Shown in pieces: positions 45,030-56,053 of a stretch of DNA of 64,000 nucleotides. The position numbers and the translations under genes are program-made. Source of the DNA: Thalassia testudinum (lineage: Eukaryota; Streptophyta; Magnoliopsida; Alismatales; Hydrocharitaceae); NCBI GenBank assembly GCA_037157565.1, contig JAZHRO010000019.1:59704501-59768500 (forward strand), written 5' to 3'. The notes beneath the pieces are model-generated. The model did no database searches and had not been told where the DNA came from. It was given only the letters and a program-made list of their open reading frames with translations. Position 1 is the first letter of the stretch. Every line of letters starts with the position of its first letter.

Positions 45030-46009
45030 TGTAACGATCCGATTCCCGAGTCCCTACGAGACACAAGAACCGGACCGATTCGACTAATCCCAAGACCTAG
45101 TCGTCCAACAAGGAAGTAACCAAAAGAGCAGTAAAATAAACCACATTCAGCATGAATATAACTAACAGTAAGAAAATACAGCAGTAAGGAAAGAAACCAC
45201 TACAGTATATACTACCACAACAGTAGAACAACATTCATAACATAATATGAACTGCAGGTAAAGAAAAGTACAGCGGTAACAAGAACTACTCACTACAGTG
45301 GAACAGAAAGAGGTACAAGAGAACAGTGGTAACTCTACTGGACCCTACTCAGCCCAGCGTCCTCTGCAGCCGCTGACCCTAGCTGCTCAACACCTAGTCC
45401 TGAAAGGTAACGAGTGTAACACGTCAGCAAAATGCTGAGTAGAGTGGCAACTAAAACTAAAGAAACAGTAGAGTGTACAGTAGCTGTTATGTTCTGTTAC
45501 TTTCTTTATTTACGTCTTTCAATTGTCTCACGATTTCATTTATTTCTTAGATCCTTTACTTGATCTCGAATGTTCCTCGTGGGAACGATCTTGATTGCAG
45601 TCTTTTCCAAAAAGTAGAAGTAGCACGTGGTGCTCTCCTGGCCGGGAGAGTCCCCCGTGGTGATCCTACTCTCAGTCAACCACCCCAAGGTCACGGACAG
45701 GCGTAACGGTGACTACGACACGTGCGATAAACGCACAGGTAGCTAACCCGCACTGGCACGCGGTCAGTCGTTTCCGTTAACGGGTGCGCCCAAAGCACAG
45801 CACGGAACCAGTACAGGGCAGAGCCCTCTCAGTAACAGGGGGGTCCAACCCCTCCACAGTAACCAAACAGGGGCCTTGCCCCTCCATAGTCCGCGCACCC
45901 TCGCCTGACTACCCTGGTTTGCCCCAGTGGGCCTAACAAGTCGGTGTAGGAGGCTAGCAGAACCCCGGGGCCCGTGGGGTAGCTAGTACCTCCCTACACT
46001 AGTAGCTCT

Positions 46010-46141
46010 CCTCGGTACTACGTACACGAGGGCTAGCAAGTCGGTACAAAGTGGCCAGTCCTAACCCCGGGTCCCTGGGGCGGCTGGCTCTGCTCTGCAA
46101 TAAGCAGGTACAGGTACTTCCCTTGGTACTACGTACCCAAG
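46010..46141. other. Pair of GGTACTACGTAC hairpins in E 3' LTR
   Basis: CCTCG...CGAGG (46,010-46,031) and CTTGG...CCAAG (46,122-46,141) enclose GTACTACGTAC-type centres. The 5' LTR has identical copies at 52,997-53,018 and 53,109-53,128. Compared with element D, the arms differ on both sides together. Confidence 0.62.
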
Positions 46142-46779
46142 AGACAGCACACTACCACGTCTTTCTTTCTCAGTTCCATTCCTTTCTCTTTCCAGGAGTT
46201 CCACTCCTAATTCCCCGTAGGGTTCCAGCTCTTTTAACTCAGAACATCTAGGTTTCACTTTCCAGTTTCACGTTCTTACAATCCATGTTCTCAGTCATGT
46301 TTATTTATTCATAACAGGCAGCTGTTAATTCGATTTACAGGCAGCTATTTGTTCCTTTCCATTTTTCCAAGACTGCAGTATTCATATATTCCACTAGTTT
46401 TCTCCGTCCTAGGATTCATGCCATATCCTAGGATCTATCATTCAATCTATTTCTCATTCCTAGGATTCATGCAATGTCTTAGGTTCTATTTATGGTTCCA
46501 TAATTTAACAGATTACACTAATAAACTTAAAAGCCACTCTACCGGTTACAACAGGCGTACTGGGGGCGTGGTCGGGAATCCCGCGTACCTCCGCAACCCC
46601 CGAGACTGCAACAGAACGGGGTCCTATCACAAGGATCAAACACAAGGAGTTTCTCAAAACAGTATACAACTACTGTAGACGGGTAGAGGATTTAATTCCG
46701 AAAAGCACGCAACTCGAAACGCAGAAAACGAACTCCGAACGGACCCTAAACGGGTCGAAAACGACGAAACAGTGCAAAA

Positions 46780-47655
46780 TCAGACGTCTGGAACTTCTTC
46801 CAAACGTCTTAAAAATGGGGATCAGATGGTACCTTGTCCTGCGTGGTCTCTCAGATGTCCAGAAGCCTGCGGGGGCATCTGGCCTAGTTCCCAGACGTCC
46901 GATGGTCACCCCGGATGTCTGGAAGTCGTTCCTATCATCTGGCACTGTAGCCAGACGTCTAATTCGCGTTGGATGGCGAATCCAGAACCTGCGCGTACCC
47001 ATTTCTCTCTCTCAGTACAGACGGCCAAAGAAAAGGAAGAAGGACGAAAACTAACTCACCTTTTAGACGTCTGGACTGTCCTCCAGACGTCTTCCCCGTC
47101 GTCTGGTTGGAAACCCAGACGTCTGATTCTGGAAAAACTTCCAGAATCAGAGCGCGACTCGCCTCCGCCCGCGATGCACGGCCACACCGCGCCTCGTCCG
47201 CCTGCTGCTCGAGCTGCAGCAGGCCTCCCGCGTCACCCCGCGTCTGCTGCTCCCCCACCGGCCCGCTCTAGCAGCCCCGGCAAGCTCGCCCTCACGACTG
47301 AGCGCCTCCTCTTCTCGCGCAGCACCTCCTCCCGCACTCGCCGCGGCTGCCACCGCCGCCACTCGCTCACTCTCGCACTGGCTAGAAGGAGAAGAGGAAG
47401 GGGCGGAGGCGATGAGAGTGAGGGAGAGGGCGAGGCTTTTTAAAGCCGCGCGGGGAGAGAGAGAGAGCGAGACAGAGGGCAGCCTACGCCCGCAGGAGAG
47501 AGGGAAAAAGCGACCGCAGGTCTGCGCGCGCAGGCGCACAGACGCAACCGCGCGTGCCGCCAAAACCGAATCCCAGACGTCTGGAAGGGGTTCCAGACAT
47601 CTGGTCCGACGTCTGGGCCACCTCCCAGACGTCTTAAAAGACGTCTAAAGCCGCG
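46780..47655. promoter_or_regulatory. Array of AGACGTCT palindromes in U3 of E 3' LTR
   Basis: CAGACGTCTGG or near variants recur in two clusters, 46,782-47,128 and 47,570-47,648, many as full 10-12-bp palindromes. Others carry ATGTCT or ACATCT, as expected after C-to-T change. The GACGTC core is the C-box type recognised by plant bZIP factors, so an enhancer-like role is possible. The same clusters are at 53,818-54,135 and 54,585-54,650 in the 5' LTR. Confidence 0.6.
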
Positions 47656-47750
47656 CGTTCGTAACAATATAACAAACTCAAAGGAGGTTCCGTCCTCGAA
47701 ACTTGCGCTAACTAGGGTGCGGGAAAAACGTCATAGTAACCATAACAAAC

Positions 47751-49290
47751 TCAAAGAGGACCGAAGCCGGTCCGAAAAGACGTGCCCGCGAACTGCTCCG
47801 GGTACCGCTCCCACATTGCTGCCTCAGGGTCCCAGGTAGCCTCCTCGTACCGCTGGCTCCTCCACAAAACCTTTAACAGGGGTACTTGCTTTCGTCTCAA
47901 ACTGCGGACAGCTCGGTCTAGAATCTGCACTGGCCACTCGGGGTAGGTCAGGTCATCGCCCACCTCGACGCTCTCGTGACTCAGTACGTGACTGGGATCG
48001 GTTACGTACTTCCTGAGGTTGGACACGTGGAACACGTCGTGCACACTAGAAAGCTGCGGGGGGAGGGCAAGTATGTAAGCAACAGGTCCAACCCGCTCCA
48101 GGACCTCAAGGGCCCCACGAACCTCGGTGCGAGCTTCCCTCTCACCCCAAACCGCTGTAGGCCCTTCATGGGCGAAACACGAAGGAAGACGTGGTCCCCA
48201 ACCTCAAACTGCACCTCTCTGCGTCTCCGATCCGCGTAGCTCTTCTGTCTGCTCCTGACAGTGCGGAGTTGCCTGTGGATCTGCTCGACTACCTCCTGAC
48301 TCTGCCAGATCAACCTGGGGCCAACCTCCCACTTGGTCCCCACCTCAACCCAACTCAAGGGTGCCGTACACCTCCGTCCGTACAGAGCCTCGTAGGGAGC
48401 CATGCCGATGCTCAAGTGATAACTGTTGTTGTATGCAAACTCCGCTAGGGGCAGGTGCTCCTCCTAAGAGCCCCTCCAGTCCAGTACACAGGCACGCAAA
48501 AGGTCCTCAAGTGTCTATATCGTGCGCTCAGACTGTCCGTCCGTCTGGGGGTGGTAAGCTGTAGTAAACCTCAACCGCGTCCCCAGGGCCTGCTGAAACT
48601 CAGCCCAAAACTAGGACGTAAAGCGGGTATCCCGGTCGGATACAATCTCCCGTGGAACTCTGTGTAGTCGTACCGCATCACGGATATACCTCTCTGCCAA
48701 CTGTGCTGGTCCCAAAGTGACTCGAATCGGCAAGAATCGTGCCGTCTTTGTCAGTCTATCCACAATTACCAGACTGCGTCGTGTCCTCGCTAGGTAACAG
48801 GTAAGCCCACCACCAAGTCCTTGGTGATGCTCTCCCACTTCCACTTTGGCACTGGAAGCAGCTGTAGCAGCCCTGCAGGCCTCAAATGCTCGGCTTTCAC
48901 CTGCTAGCACACTAAGCACTACTGCACGAATTCACCCACATCCCGCTTCATCCCCCTCCACCAAAACTCGCGTCTCAAGTCGTGGTACATCTTCGTGTTT
49001 CCGGGATGTATGGTGAATCTGAAACCGTGTAACTCAGTCAGGAGCTCTCTCAACAGCTCCTCGTCTCTGGGGACGCACAACCGTCCCCTCAGGCACAGCA
49101 CCTGGACTGTGAAAGAGAAGTCCCCTGGGTCTCCTGATGGTACTCTGTCGCGCAAGGACTACAAGTACGGATCGGCCATCTGTCCTGTGATGATGCGGTC
49201 TATTAGCACTGGCCTAGTCTGCCGTGTCACAGTCACTGCCCCACAGTACCCCCGTAACTCTAGAGGTCGCCAACTGCCCACCTCCTCCAA
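47751..49290 (-). pseudogene. Integrase with C-terminal chromodomain (element E)
   Basis: It follows the main frame after a TAG, probably a former CAG. FTIHPGNTKMYHDL and CLVC are the zinc-binding region. [23 protein letters not shown] and [10 protein letters not shown] carry the three acidic core residues. SWVEVGTKWEVGPRLIW lies in the C-terminal part. The chromodomain is WPVQILDRAVRSL to YEEATWDPEAAMWERYPEQF in 47,751-48,044. Stops and frameshifts, one near 48,790, break it, so E cannot make its own integrase. Confidence 0.88.
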
Positions 49291-49296
49291 AAGGCT

Positions 49297-51834
49297 CTAA
49301 CTCTGTAACTGTAAACTGGCCAAGTGTGCGGGCGCCTTACGGCTCAAGGCGTCAGCCACCACATTAGCCTTTCCCGGGTGGTAGGAGATGCTGCAGTCGT
49401 AGTCCTTCAGGAGCTCTAACCAACGTCTCTGTCTCATGTTGAGCTCCTTCTGATCAAAAGGGTATCTGAGGCTCTTGTGATCTGTGAAAATTTCGAAGGT
49501 CTCACCGTACAAGTAGTGCCTCCAGGTCTTCAGCACGAAGACAACAGCTGCCAACTCTAGGTCGTGGGTAGGGTAGGTATGCTCATGGGGCTTCAGTTGC
49601 CGCGAAGCGTAAGCGACAACGTGACCCCTCTGCATGAGCACACCTCCTAACCCCTGCAAGGAGGCGTCCGTGTACACAACGAACCCGCCACTACTGTCAG
49701 GAATGGTGAGCACGGGAGCCGAGGTCAACCTCTCCTTCTGCTCCAGAAAACACACCTCACAGGCATCTGTCCAAGCGAAGGGCAAGTCCTTCCGGGTCAA
49801 CTGTGTCATAGGACGCGCGATCTGTGAAAACCCTCTGATAAATCGTCTGTAGTAGCCTGCCAGTCCCAGGAAACTGCGAATCTCAGTGACTGAACGCGGT
49901 CTCTCCCACTTGAGTACTGCCTCGACCTTGGCTGGGTCCACCGCCAAGCCGTCTCCAGAGATCACATGACCTAAGAAGGTCACCTCCCTCAACCAGAACT
50001 CGCACTTGCTGTATTTGGCGTACAGCCTATGTCGTCTCAGAGTGTCCAGAACCATCCGCAAGTGTTGTCCGTGCTGCGTCTGATCTCTAGAATAAATGAG
50101 TACATCATCTATGAAAACCACCATGAATTGGTCCAAGTACGGTCTAAACACCCGGTTCATCAGATCCATGAAAGCAGCGGGAGCATTGGTCAGCCCAAAC
50201 GGCATGACCAAAAACTCGTAGTGTCCGTACCGGGGGCAGAAAGCTTTCTTGGAGACGTCGGTCTCCCTGATCCTCAACTGGTGGTATCCCGACCTCAAGT
50301 CAATCTTGGAGAACACCGTGGCACCCCGCAATTGGTCAAACAAGTCGTCGATCCTCGGCAACGGATATCTGTTCTTGATGGTGACCCTATTCAGCTGTCG
50401 GTAGTCCACACAAAGGTGTAGGGTACCATCCTTCTTTTTCACAAACAGTACCAGGGCTCCCCAGGGAGACGCACTGGGCCTCACGAAACCTTTCTCCAAA
50501 AGGTCCTGCAACTGATACTTAAGCTCCCGTAGCTCAAGCGGTGCCATCCTGTATGGCGCAGTGGAGATGGGGCTGGTCCCTGGTACTAGTGAGATCTCAA
50601 ACTCGATCTCACGCTCGGGCGGTAGTCCTGGTAACTCGTCTGGAAACACGTCAGGGTACTCTCTGACCACTGGGATACTCTGGAAGTCTACCACAGGGCT
50701 GGGCTCTGCCACCACACAAGCTAGGAAGCCCTCACACCCCTGGCTCAAAAGTCTCGCTGCCCGAAGTGCCGAAATGCACCTGAAGCCTCCGTCTACTAGC
50801 TGTCCGTGAAACTCGAAAGAAGGCAACTCCGGCATGGAGAAGACAATTTTCCTCTCAAAACAGTCTACCAAGGCGTGGTAAGCGGACAGCCAGTCCATCT
50901 CCAGAATTATGCCAAAGTCCTCCATCTGTATCAAAATTAGGTCAACTGGCAGGCTATGTCCCCCGACACTGACCTCGCAATCTGTGTACACCTCCTCAGC
51001 TACAAACAGCTGACCATTCGGGCCTCTGATTACTAACGGATTTTCTAACAACATATAATCCTGGCCCAAACTAAGTGCGAAACTGGCTGCGACAAACGAG
51101 TGCGTAGCGCCGGAATCGAAAAGCGTGTAAACGAGTCTGCCGGAAACTAAAACCATACCTACTACCACCGATCCCGAAGCTTTGGCGTCCCTGTGTGTCA
51201 AGGCGTTGATATGCCGCTCAGCTCTAGGTGCGGACGAAGCAGCCACACTCTGCGTCGGACGGGTAGGTGCTGGCCGGTACCCTCCTCGCGCCTGGGAACC
51301 GCGGCCTCCTGCGCACCCTCCAGTGCTCTGCGTGGGAAGTATCTGCTGACCCCCTGCCCTAGACGGGCAGTCCCTCCTGATGTGGCCTGGCTGGCCACAC
51401 TGGTAACAAAGGGGAACCCGACTCCCGCCCTCAGTGGGTCCCTGCTGTCGGCTGGGCGGGGGTCCGGTGCAGGCGACTGGTCCCTGTCGAGGGCCCCCAA
51501 AGGCCACTGATGGCCCTGCAAAACGTGACGGCTCTCCTGCGGACGCCATGTGTCTCCTTTGAGTTCTCCTAACACGCCTAGTGTGACGGCAGAAATCTCG
51601 TTCCACCACCAACTCCCCTGTCATACGCTCGGAAGGGGGAGGAGGGGGTGGCGATGTGGGTGGAAGCTGAAATTCTTCTCGAACCACCTCTCGAATCAGT
51701 TGGACGAGGTCCGGAGACGGTATGCTCAGGAGAAGAGGAGGGGTAGTATGTACTCCAAGCCCGACACATCTGTCCCTCGGGCCCCGACCTCGGCCGCGCC
51801 CGTGGCCCACCCTCCTAGTTCCACGACGAGGCAT
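49297..51834 (-). CDS. Capsid-less Gag-protease-RT-RNase H polyprotein (element E)
   Basis: This is an open frame of 845 codons. The ATG at 51,834 ([18 protein letters not shown]) corresponds to the gag start of element D. Residues 1-70 are the Gly/Arg- and Pro-rich N-terminus. Then, instead of the ~240-residue capsid domain that D has, the chain passes directly to RRHMASAGE and the CCHC knuckle [14 protein letters not shown] (143-156). Protease Asp-Ser-Gly is at 240-242, reverse transcriptase Asp 512 (SKIDLRSGY) and Asp 576/577 (FIDDVL), and RNase H Asp 723, Glu 760, Asp 785 and Asp 828, all present. It ends in a TAG before integrase. The product could be enzymatically competent but cannot build a particle alone. 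Confidence 0.92.
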   Translation of the reverse strand: MPRRGTRRVGHGRGRGRGPRDRCVGLGVHTTPPLLLSIPSPDLVQLIREVVREEFQLPPTSPPPPPPSERMTGELVVERDFCRHTRRVRRTQRRHMASAGEPSRFAGPSVAFGGPRQGPVACTGPPPSRQQGPTEGGSRVPLCYQCGQPGHIRRDCPSRAGGQQILPTQSTGGCAGGRGSQARGGYRPAPTRPTQSVAASSAPRAERHINALTHRDAKASGSVVVGMVLVSGRLVYTLFDSGATHSFVAASFALSLGQDYMLLENPLVIRGPNGQLFVAEEVYTDCEVSVGGHSLPVDLILIQMEDFGIILEMDWLSAYHALVDCFERKIVFSMPELPSFEFHGQLVDGGFRCISALRAARLLSQGCEGFLACVVAEPSPVVDFQSIPVVREYPDVFPDELPGLPPEREIEFEISLVPGTSPISTAPYRMAPLELRELKYQLQDLLEKGFVRPSASPWGALVLFVKKKDGTLHLCVDYRQLNRVTIKNRYPLPRIDDLFDQLRGATVFSKIDLRSGYHQLRIRETDVSKKAFCPRYGHYEFLVMPFGLTNAPAAFMDLMNRVFRPYLDQFMVVFIDDVLIYSRDQTQHGQHLRMVLDTLRRHRLYAKYSKCEFWLREVTFLGHVISGDGLAVDPAKVEAVLKWERPRSVTEIRSFLGLAGYYRRFIRGFSQIARPMTQLTRKDLPFAWTDACEVCFLEQKERLTSAPVLTIPDSSGGFVVYTDASLQGLGGVLMQRGHVVAYASRQLKPHEHTYPTHDLELAAVVFVLKTWRHYLYGETFEIFTDHKSLRYPFDQKELNMRQRRWLELLKDYDCSISYHPGKANVVADALSRKAPAHLASLQLQS

Positions 51835-52002
51835 CTCCTACAATTGAGACACGAAACAAATGAAACACGTCAATACGGAACGATACCTAACGAAAACATC
51901 TAAGAGTTCATGTCAAAAGGTATGTTGTGGTGGCTACTCTAGCTATAGACATGTGAATTGGTTATTTTCCAGTCAGTTGATTCACTTCTCGGGATGACCT
52001 TG

Positions 52003-52014
52003 CTCTGATACCAT
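52003..52014 (-). promoter_or_regulatory. tRNA-iMet primer binding site (element E)
   Basis: TGGTATCAGAGC on the minus strand begins three bases from the LTR end at 52,018. It is intact. Confidence 0.94.
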
Positions 52015-52017
52015 CTT

Positions 52018-54665
52018 GTAACGACCCGATTTCCGAGTCCCTACGAGACACGAGAACCGGACCGATTCGACTAATCCCCAAGACCTAGTCGTCCAACGAG
52101 GAAGTAACCAAAAGAGCAGTAAAATAAACCACATTCAGCATGAATATAACTAACAGTAAGAAAATACAGCAGTAAGGAAAGAAACCACTACAGTATATAC
52201 CACCACAACAGTAGAACAATATTCATAACATAATATGAACTGCAAGTAAAGAAAAGTAAGCTGTAACAAGAACCACTCACTACAGTGGAACAAAAAGAGG
52301 TACAAGAGAACAGTGGTAACTCTACTAGATCCTACTCGGCCCAGCGTCCTCTGCAGCCGCTGACCTCGGCTGCTCAACACCTGGTCCTGAAAGGTAACGA
52401 GTGTAACACGTCAGCAAAACGCTGAGTAGAGTGGCAACTAAAACTAAAGAAACAGTAGAGTGTACAGTAGCTGTTATGTTCTGTTACTTTCTCTATTTAC
52501 GTCTTTCAATTGTCTCACGATTTTATTTATTTCTTAGATCCTTTACTTGATCTCGAATGTTCCTCGTGGGAACGATCTTGATTGCAGTCTTTTCCAAAAA
52601 GTAGAAGTAGCACATGGTGCTCTCCTGGCCGGGAGAGTCCCCCGTGGTGATCCTACTCTCAGTCAACCACCCCAAGGTCACGGACAGGCGTAACGGTGAC
52701 TACGACACGTGCGATAAACGCACAGGTAGCTAACCCGCACTGGCACGCGGTCAGTCGTTTCCGTTAACGGGTGCGCCCAAAGCACAGCACGGAACCAGTA
52801 CAGGGCAGAGCCCTCTCAGTAACAGGGGGGTCCAACCCCTCCACAGTAACCAAACAGGGGCCTTGCCCCTCCACAGTCCACGCACCCTCGCCTGACTACC
52901 CTGGTTTGCCCCAGTGGGCCTAACAAGTCGGTGTAGGAGGCTAGCAGAACCCCGGGGCCCGTGGGGTAGCTAGTACCTCCCTACACTAGTAGCTCTCCTC
53001 GGTACTACGTACACGAGGGCCAGCAAGTCGGTACAAAGTGGCCAGTCCTAACCCTGGGTCCCTGGGGCGGCTGGCTCTGCTCTGCACTAAATAGGTACAG
53101 GTACTTCCCTTGGTACTACGTACCCAAGAGACAGCACACTACCACGTCTTTCTTTCTCAGTTCCATTCCTTTCTCTTTCCTGGAGTTCCACTCCTAATTC
53201 CCCGTAGGGTTCCAGCTCTTTTAACTCAGAACATCTAGGTTTCACTTTCCAGTTTCACGTTCTTACAATCCATGTTCTCAGTCACGTTTATTTATTCATA
53301 ACAGGCAGCCGTTAATTCGATTTACAGGCAGCTATTTGTTCCTTTCCATTTTTCCAAGACTGCAGTATTCATATATTCCACTAGTTTTCCCCGTCCTAGG
53401 ATTCATGCCATATCCTAGGATCTATCATACAATCTAGTTTTCCAGCCCTAGGATTCATGCAACACCTAGGATCTATCATTCAATCTATTTCTCATTCCTA
53501 GGATTCATGCAATGTCCTAGGTTCTATTTATGGTTCCATAATTTAACAGATTATACTAATAAACTTAAAAGCCACTCTACCGGTTCCAACAGGCGTACTG
53601 GGGGCGTGGTCGGGAATCCCGCGTACCTCCGCAACCCCCGAGACTGCAACGGAACGGGGTCCTATCACAAGGATCAAACACAAGGAGTTTCTCAAAACAG
53701 TATACAACTATTGTAGATGGGTAGAGGATTTAATTCCGAAAAGCACGCAACTCGAAACGTAGAAAACGGACTCCGAACGGACCCTAAACGGGTCGAAAAC
53801 GATGAAACAGTGCAAAATCAGACGTCTGGAACTTCTTCCAGACGTCTTAAAAATGGGGATCAGACGTCCAGAAGCCTACGGGGGCATCTGGTCTAGTTCC
53901 CAGACGTCCGATGGTCACCCCAGATGTCTGGAAGTCGTTCCTATCATCTGGCACTGTAGCCAGACGTCTAATTCGCGTTGGATGGCGAATCCAGAACCTG
54001 CGCGTACCCATTTCTCTCTCTCAGTACGGACGGCCAAAGAAAAGGAAGAAGGACGAAAACTAACTCACCTTTTAGACGTCTGGACCGTCCTCCAGACGTC
54101 TTCCCCGTCGTCTGGTTGGAAACCCAGACGTCTGATTCTGGAAAAACTTCCAGAATCAGAGCGCGACTCACCCGCCGCCCGCGACGCACGGCCGCGCCAC
54201 ACTTCGCCCGCCAGCTGCTCGAGCTTCAGCAGGCCTCCCGCGTCACTCGCGTCTGCTGCTCCCCCGTCGGCCCGCTCTAGTAGCCCCGGCAAGCTCGCCC
54301 TCACGGTCGAGCGCCTCCTCTTCTCGCAAAGCACCTCCTCCCGCACTCGCCGCAGCTGCCACCGCCGCCGCTCGCTCACTCTCGCACTGGTTGGAAGGAG
54401 AAGAGGAAGGGGCGGAGGCAATGAGAGTGAGGGAGAGGGCGAGGCTTTTTAAAGCCATGCGGGGAGAGAGAGAGAGAGCGAGACAGAGGGCAGCCTGCGC
54501 CGGCAGGAGAGAGGGAAAAAGCGACCGCAGGTCTGCGCGCGCAAGCACGCAGACGCAACCGCGCGTGCCACCGAAACCGAATCCCAGACATCTGGAAGGG
54601 GTTCCAGACGTCTGGTCCGACGTCTAGGCCACCTCCCAGACGTCTGAAGCCGCATGTTCATAGCA
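52018..54665 (-). mobile_element. 5' LTR of element E
   Basis: This is 2,648 bp, minus strand, from TGCTATGAACATG at 54,665 to GGGTCGTTACA at 52,018. It carries U3 palindrome clusters, a TTTAAAAAGCC promoter-like site near 54,443, hairpins at 52,997 and 53,109, and three CCTAGGATTCATGC repeats near 53,395-53,520 where the other LTR has two. GC-rich frames at 53,802-54,627 are shadows. Confidence 0.93.
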
Positions 54666-54670
54666 GTTCA
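54666..54670. repeat. Target-site duplication GTTCA, right copy
   Basis: This is the partner of 45,025-45,029. Confidence 0.92.
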
Positions 54671-55070
54671 CACCTCTCAACGCGACACTATATCCATCGG
54701 CTCGTTTCTCACTTAGCCGGTGGCACAGCACTCTCTCCTCGCCCGCTACCTGCGCCAGCCAGTCGCCTGCGTCTGTGCCCGCGCCCGCACTCACTCGCTC
54801 GCGGCCGCTCCCACCCGCAGCGCAGTGCGCTGCATTGCACTCCCTCACTTGCCTGCGCATGAAAGACAAGCGCAGGCGCTCCCTCCAGCACCCGCGAGCA
54901 GCCCTTGTGCGCCTGCCACTTCCTGCCCGCCAGACGTCGCGCGCACATGCCAGACGTCTTAACTGCCCTCTCTCTCACACTCACCCGCCAGCGTACACAC
55001 CCACACTCATACACACACACTCGTACACACACACACTCATACACTCACACACTCACTTGTACACACCTAC

Positions 55071-55115
<45 letters not shown>

Positions 55116-55197
55116 GTTATAAATAAATATATATATATATATTCATAAATATATATATACACAACTACATATATACCTATATAGTTATAACCCTATC

Positions 55198-55240
<43 letters not shown>

Positions 55241-55471
55241 ATACACATCACCTACCCATATCTATACGCCCGTGCACTAGTCACCCCACCGCACATCATA
55301 TCACAGGAATATCTGTATCAGTTGTTGATATTCCCCGGTACCTGCGCCAAGCAAGCGCCTCCGCACACACTCCCACACTCTACGCGGCACTTCATTTTGT
55401 TGGTTGCGTCTTACTAGACGTGGACCAACTTGACATCGAGGTACACTCCATTTCCACTTCCACCTCCACTA

Positions 55472-55504
<33 letters not shown>

Positions 55505-56016
55505 TATATATATTGTATCTACTATATATCTAAACATATATTAAGCTAAGTATTCATTTTCTTTGCCAGCAACCTGCCTTGTGCTTATCTATCTTTTATT
55601 TCTTGCTATTAAAAAGATAAAAAATAGAGTAAAAGAGAAAAGATAATTCTTGTCTTACAGGTACTCGGTCCTGTGAATAGCAGGACCAGTTTTTTTGAAA
55701 GCCTTAAGTTGGCCCAAAGCCAAGAACTTGATTTTGAGAGTATGCCTCAAGGACAATATTATCGCCAAAAAATCTTAAATAGAAAAACCAAAAAACATAA
55801 TAAACGCACGGAGGAGATACGTTTTAGGAAAATCGTAAAAACTTTTTCACCTTTAATTCCCGCCTCCCTGAGATCGACCCTAGGCCTAAAAGTGACCAAG
55901 ATAAAATTAAGTAGGCCAGGTAAAAAAAATTTTTGTGAAAGATGGTTAGACTCGATTTAAGTTAACCACTATAATAACTTCAATGATAATTTCACCATAT
56001 TAACACAACCTATTCA
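54671..56016 (+). mobile_element. Probable 5' LTR of element B, right part
   Basis: GC-rich DNA with two GACGTC palindrome relatives near 54,932-54,960 grades into CA- and TA-rich microsatellites. It then reaches a typical Athila LTR end, with GCCTCCCTGAGATCGACCCTAGG near 55,862 and ACACAACCTATTCA at 56,016, about 20 bp before the primer site. The frame at 55,673-55,960 is not a gene. The matching 3' LTR was not found in the window. Confidence 0.6.
54985..55240. repeat. CA-, CATA- and TA-rich microsatellites
   Basis: CACACTCATACACAC-type runs (54,985-55,065) pass into ACATACATACAT and then long TATATA tracts (55,094-55,145, 55,195-55,235). A second CATACATA plus TATATA run lies at 55,472-55,514. 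They sit within the probable LTR of element B. Confidence 0.9.
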
Positions 56017-56035
56017 AGTTCTACCACGCTTTTTC

Positions 56036-56053
56036 TGGCACCGTTGCCGGGGA
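56036..56053 (+). promoter_or_regulatory. tRNA-Asp-type primer binding site (element B)
   Basis: TGGCACCGTTGCCGGGGA is complementary to the 3' end of plant tRNA-Asp with one mismatch (A for G at position 5). This is a standard Athila primer site. Confidence 0.93.

Larger units (their letters stand above)
45030..47666 (-). mobile_element. 3' LTR of element E
   Basis: On the minus strand it starts TGTTACGAACG at 47,666 and ends GGATCGTTACA at 45,030 (2,637 bp). It differs from the 5' LTR mainly by transitions. It also has an extra ~33 bp near 46,825-46,857, one ~50-bp CCTAGGATTCATGC repeat fewer near 46,410, and an extra AGACGTCT at the U3 start (47,638). A TTTAAAAAGCC promoter-like site (minus strand) lies near 47,432. 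GC-rich frames at 46,772-47,648 are LTR shadows. Confidence 0.93.
45030..54665 (-). mobile_element. Complete Tekay/Del-type chromovirus E
   Basis: This is a 9,636-bp minus-strand element with two long, very similar LTRs, a tRNA-iMet primer site, an 845-codon frame and integrase plus chromodomain remnants. It is flanked by GTTCA on both sides (45,025-45,029 and 54,666-54,670). The capsid part of gag is absent, which explains the short internal region of 4,351 bp. It inserted into what looks like the 5' LTR of element B. Confidence 0.95.

Noticed and set aside
46772..47443. 223-codon frame, repeated at 53,802-54,452
   Set aside because: It is present in both LTRs because the LTRs are copies. 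It spans U3 palindromes and GC-rich promoter DNA, and it has no domain.
54985..55240. CRISPR-like or telomeric repeats
   Set aside because: These are simple CA, CATA and TA microsatellites without spaced unique sequence or a TTTAGGG unit.
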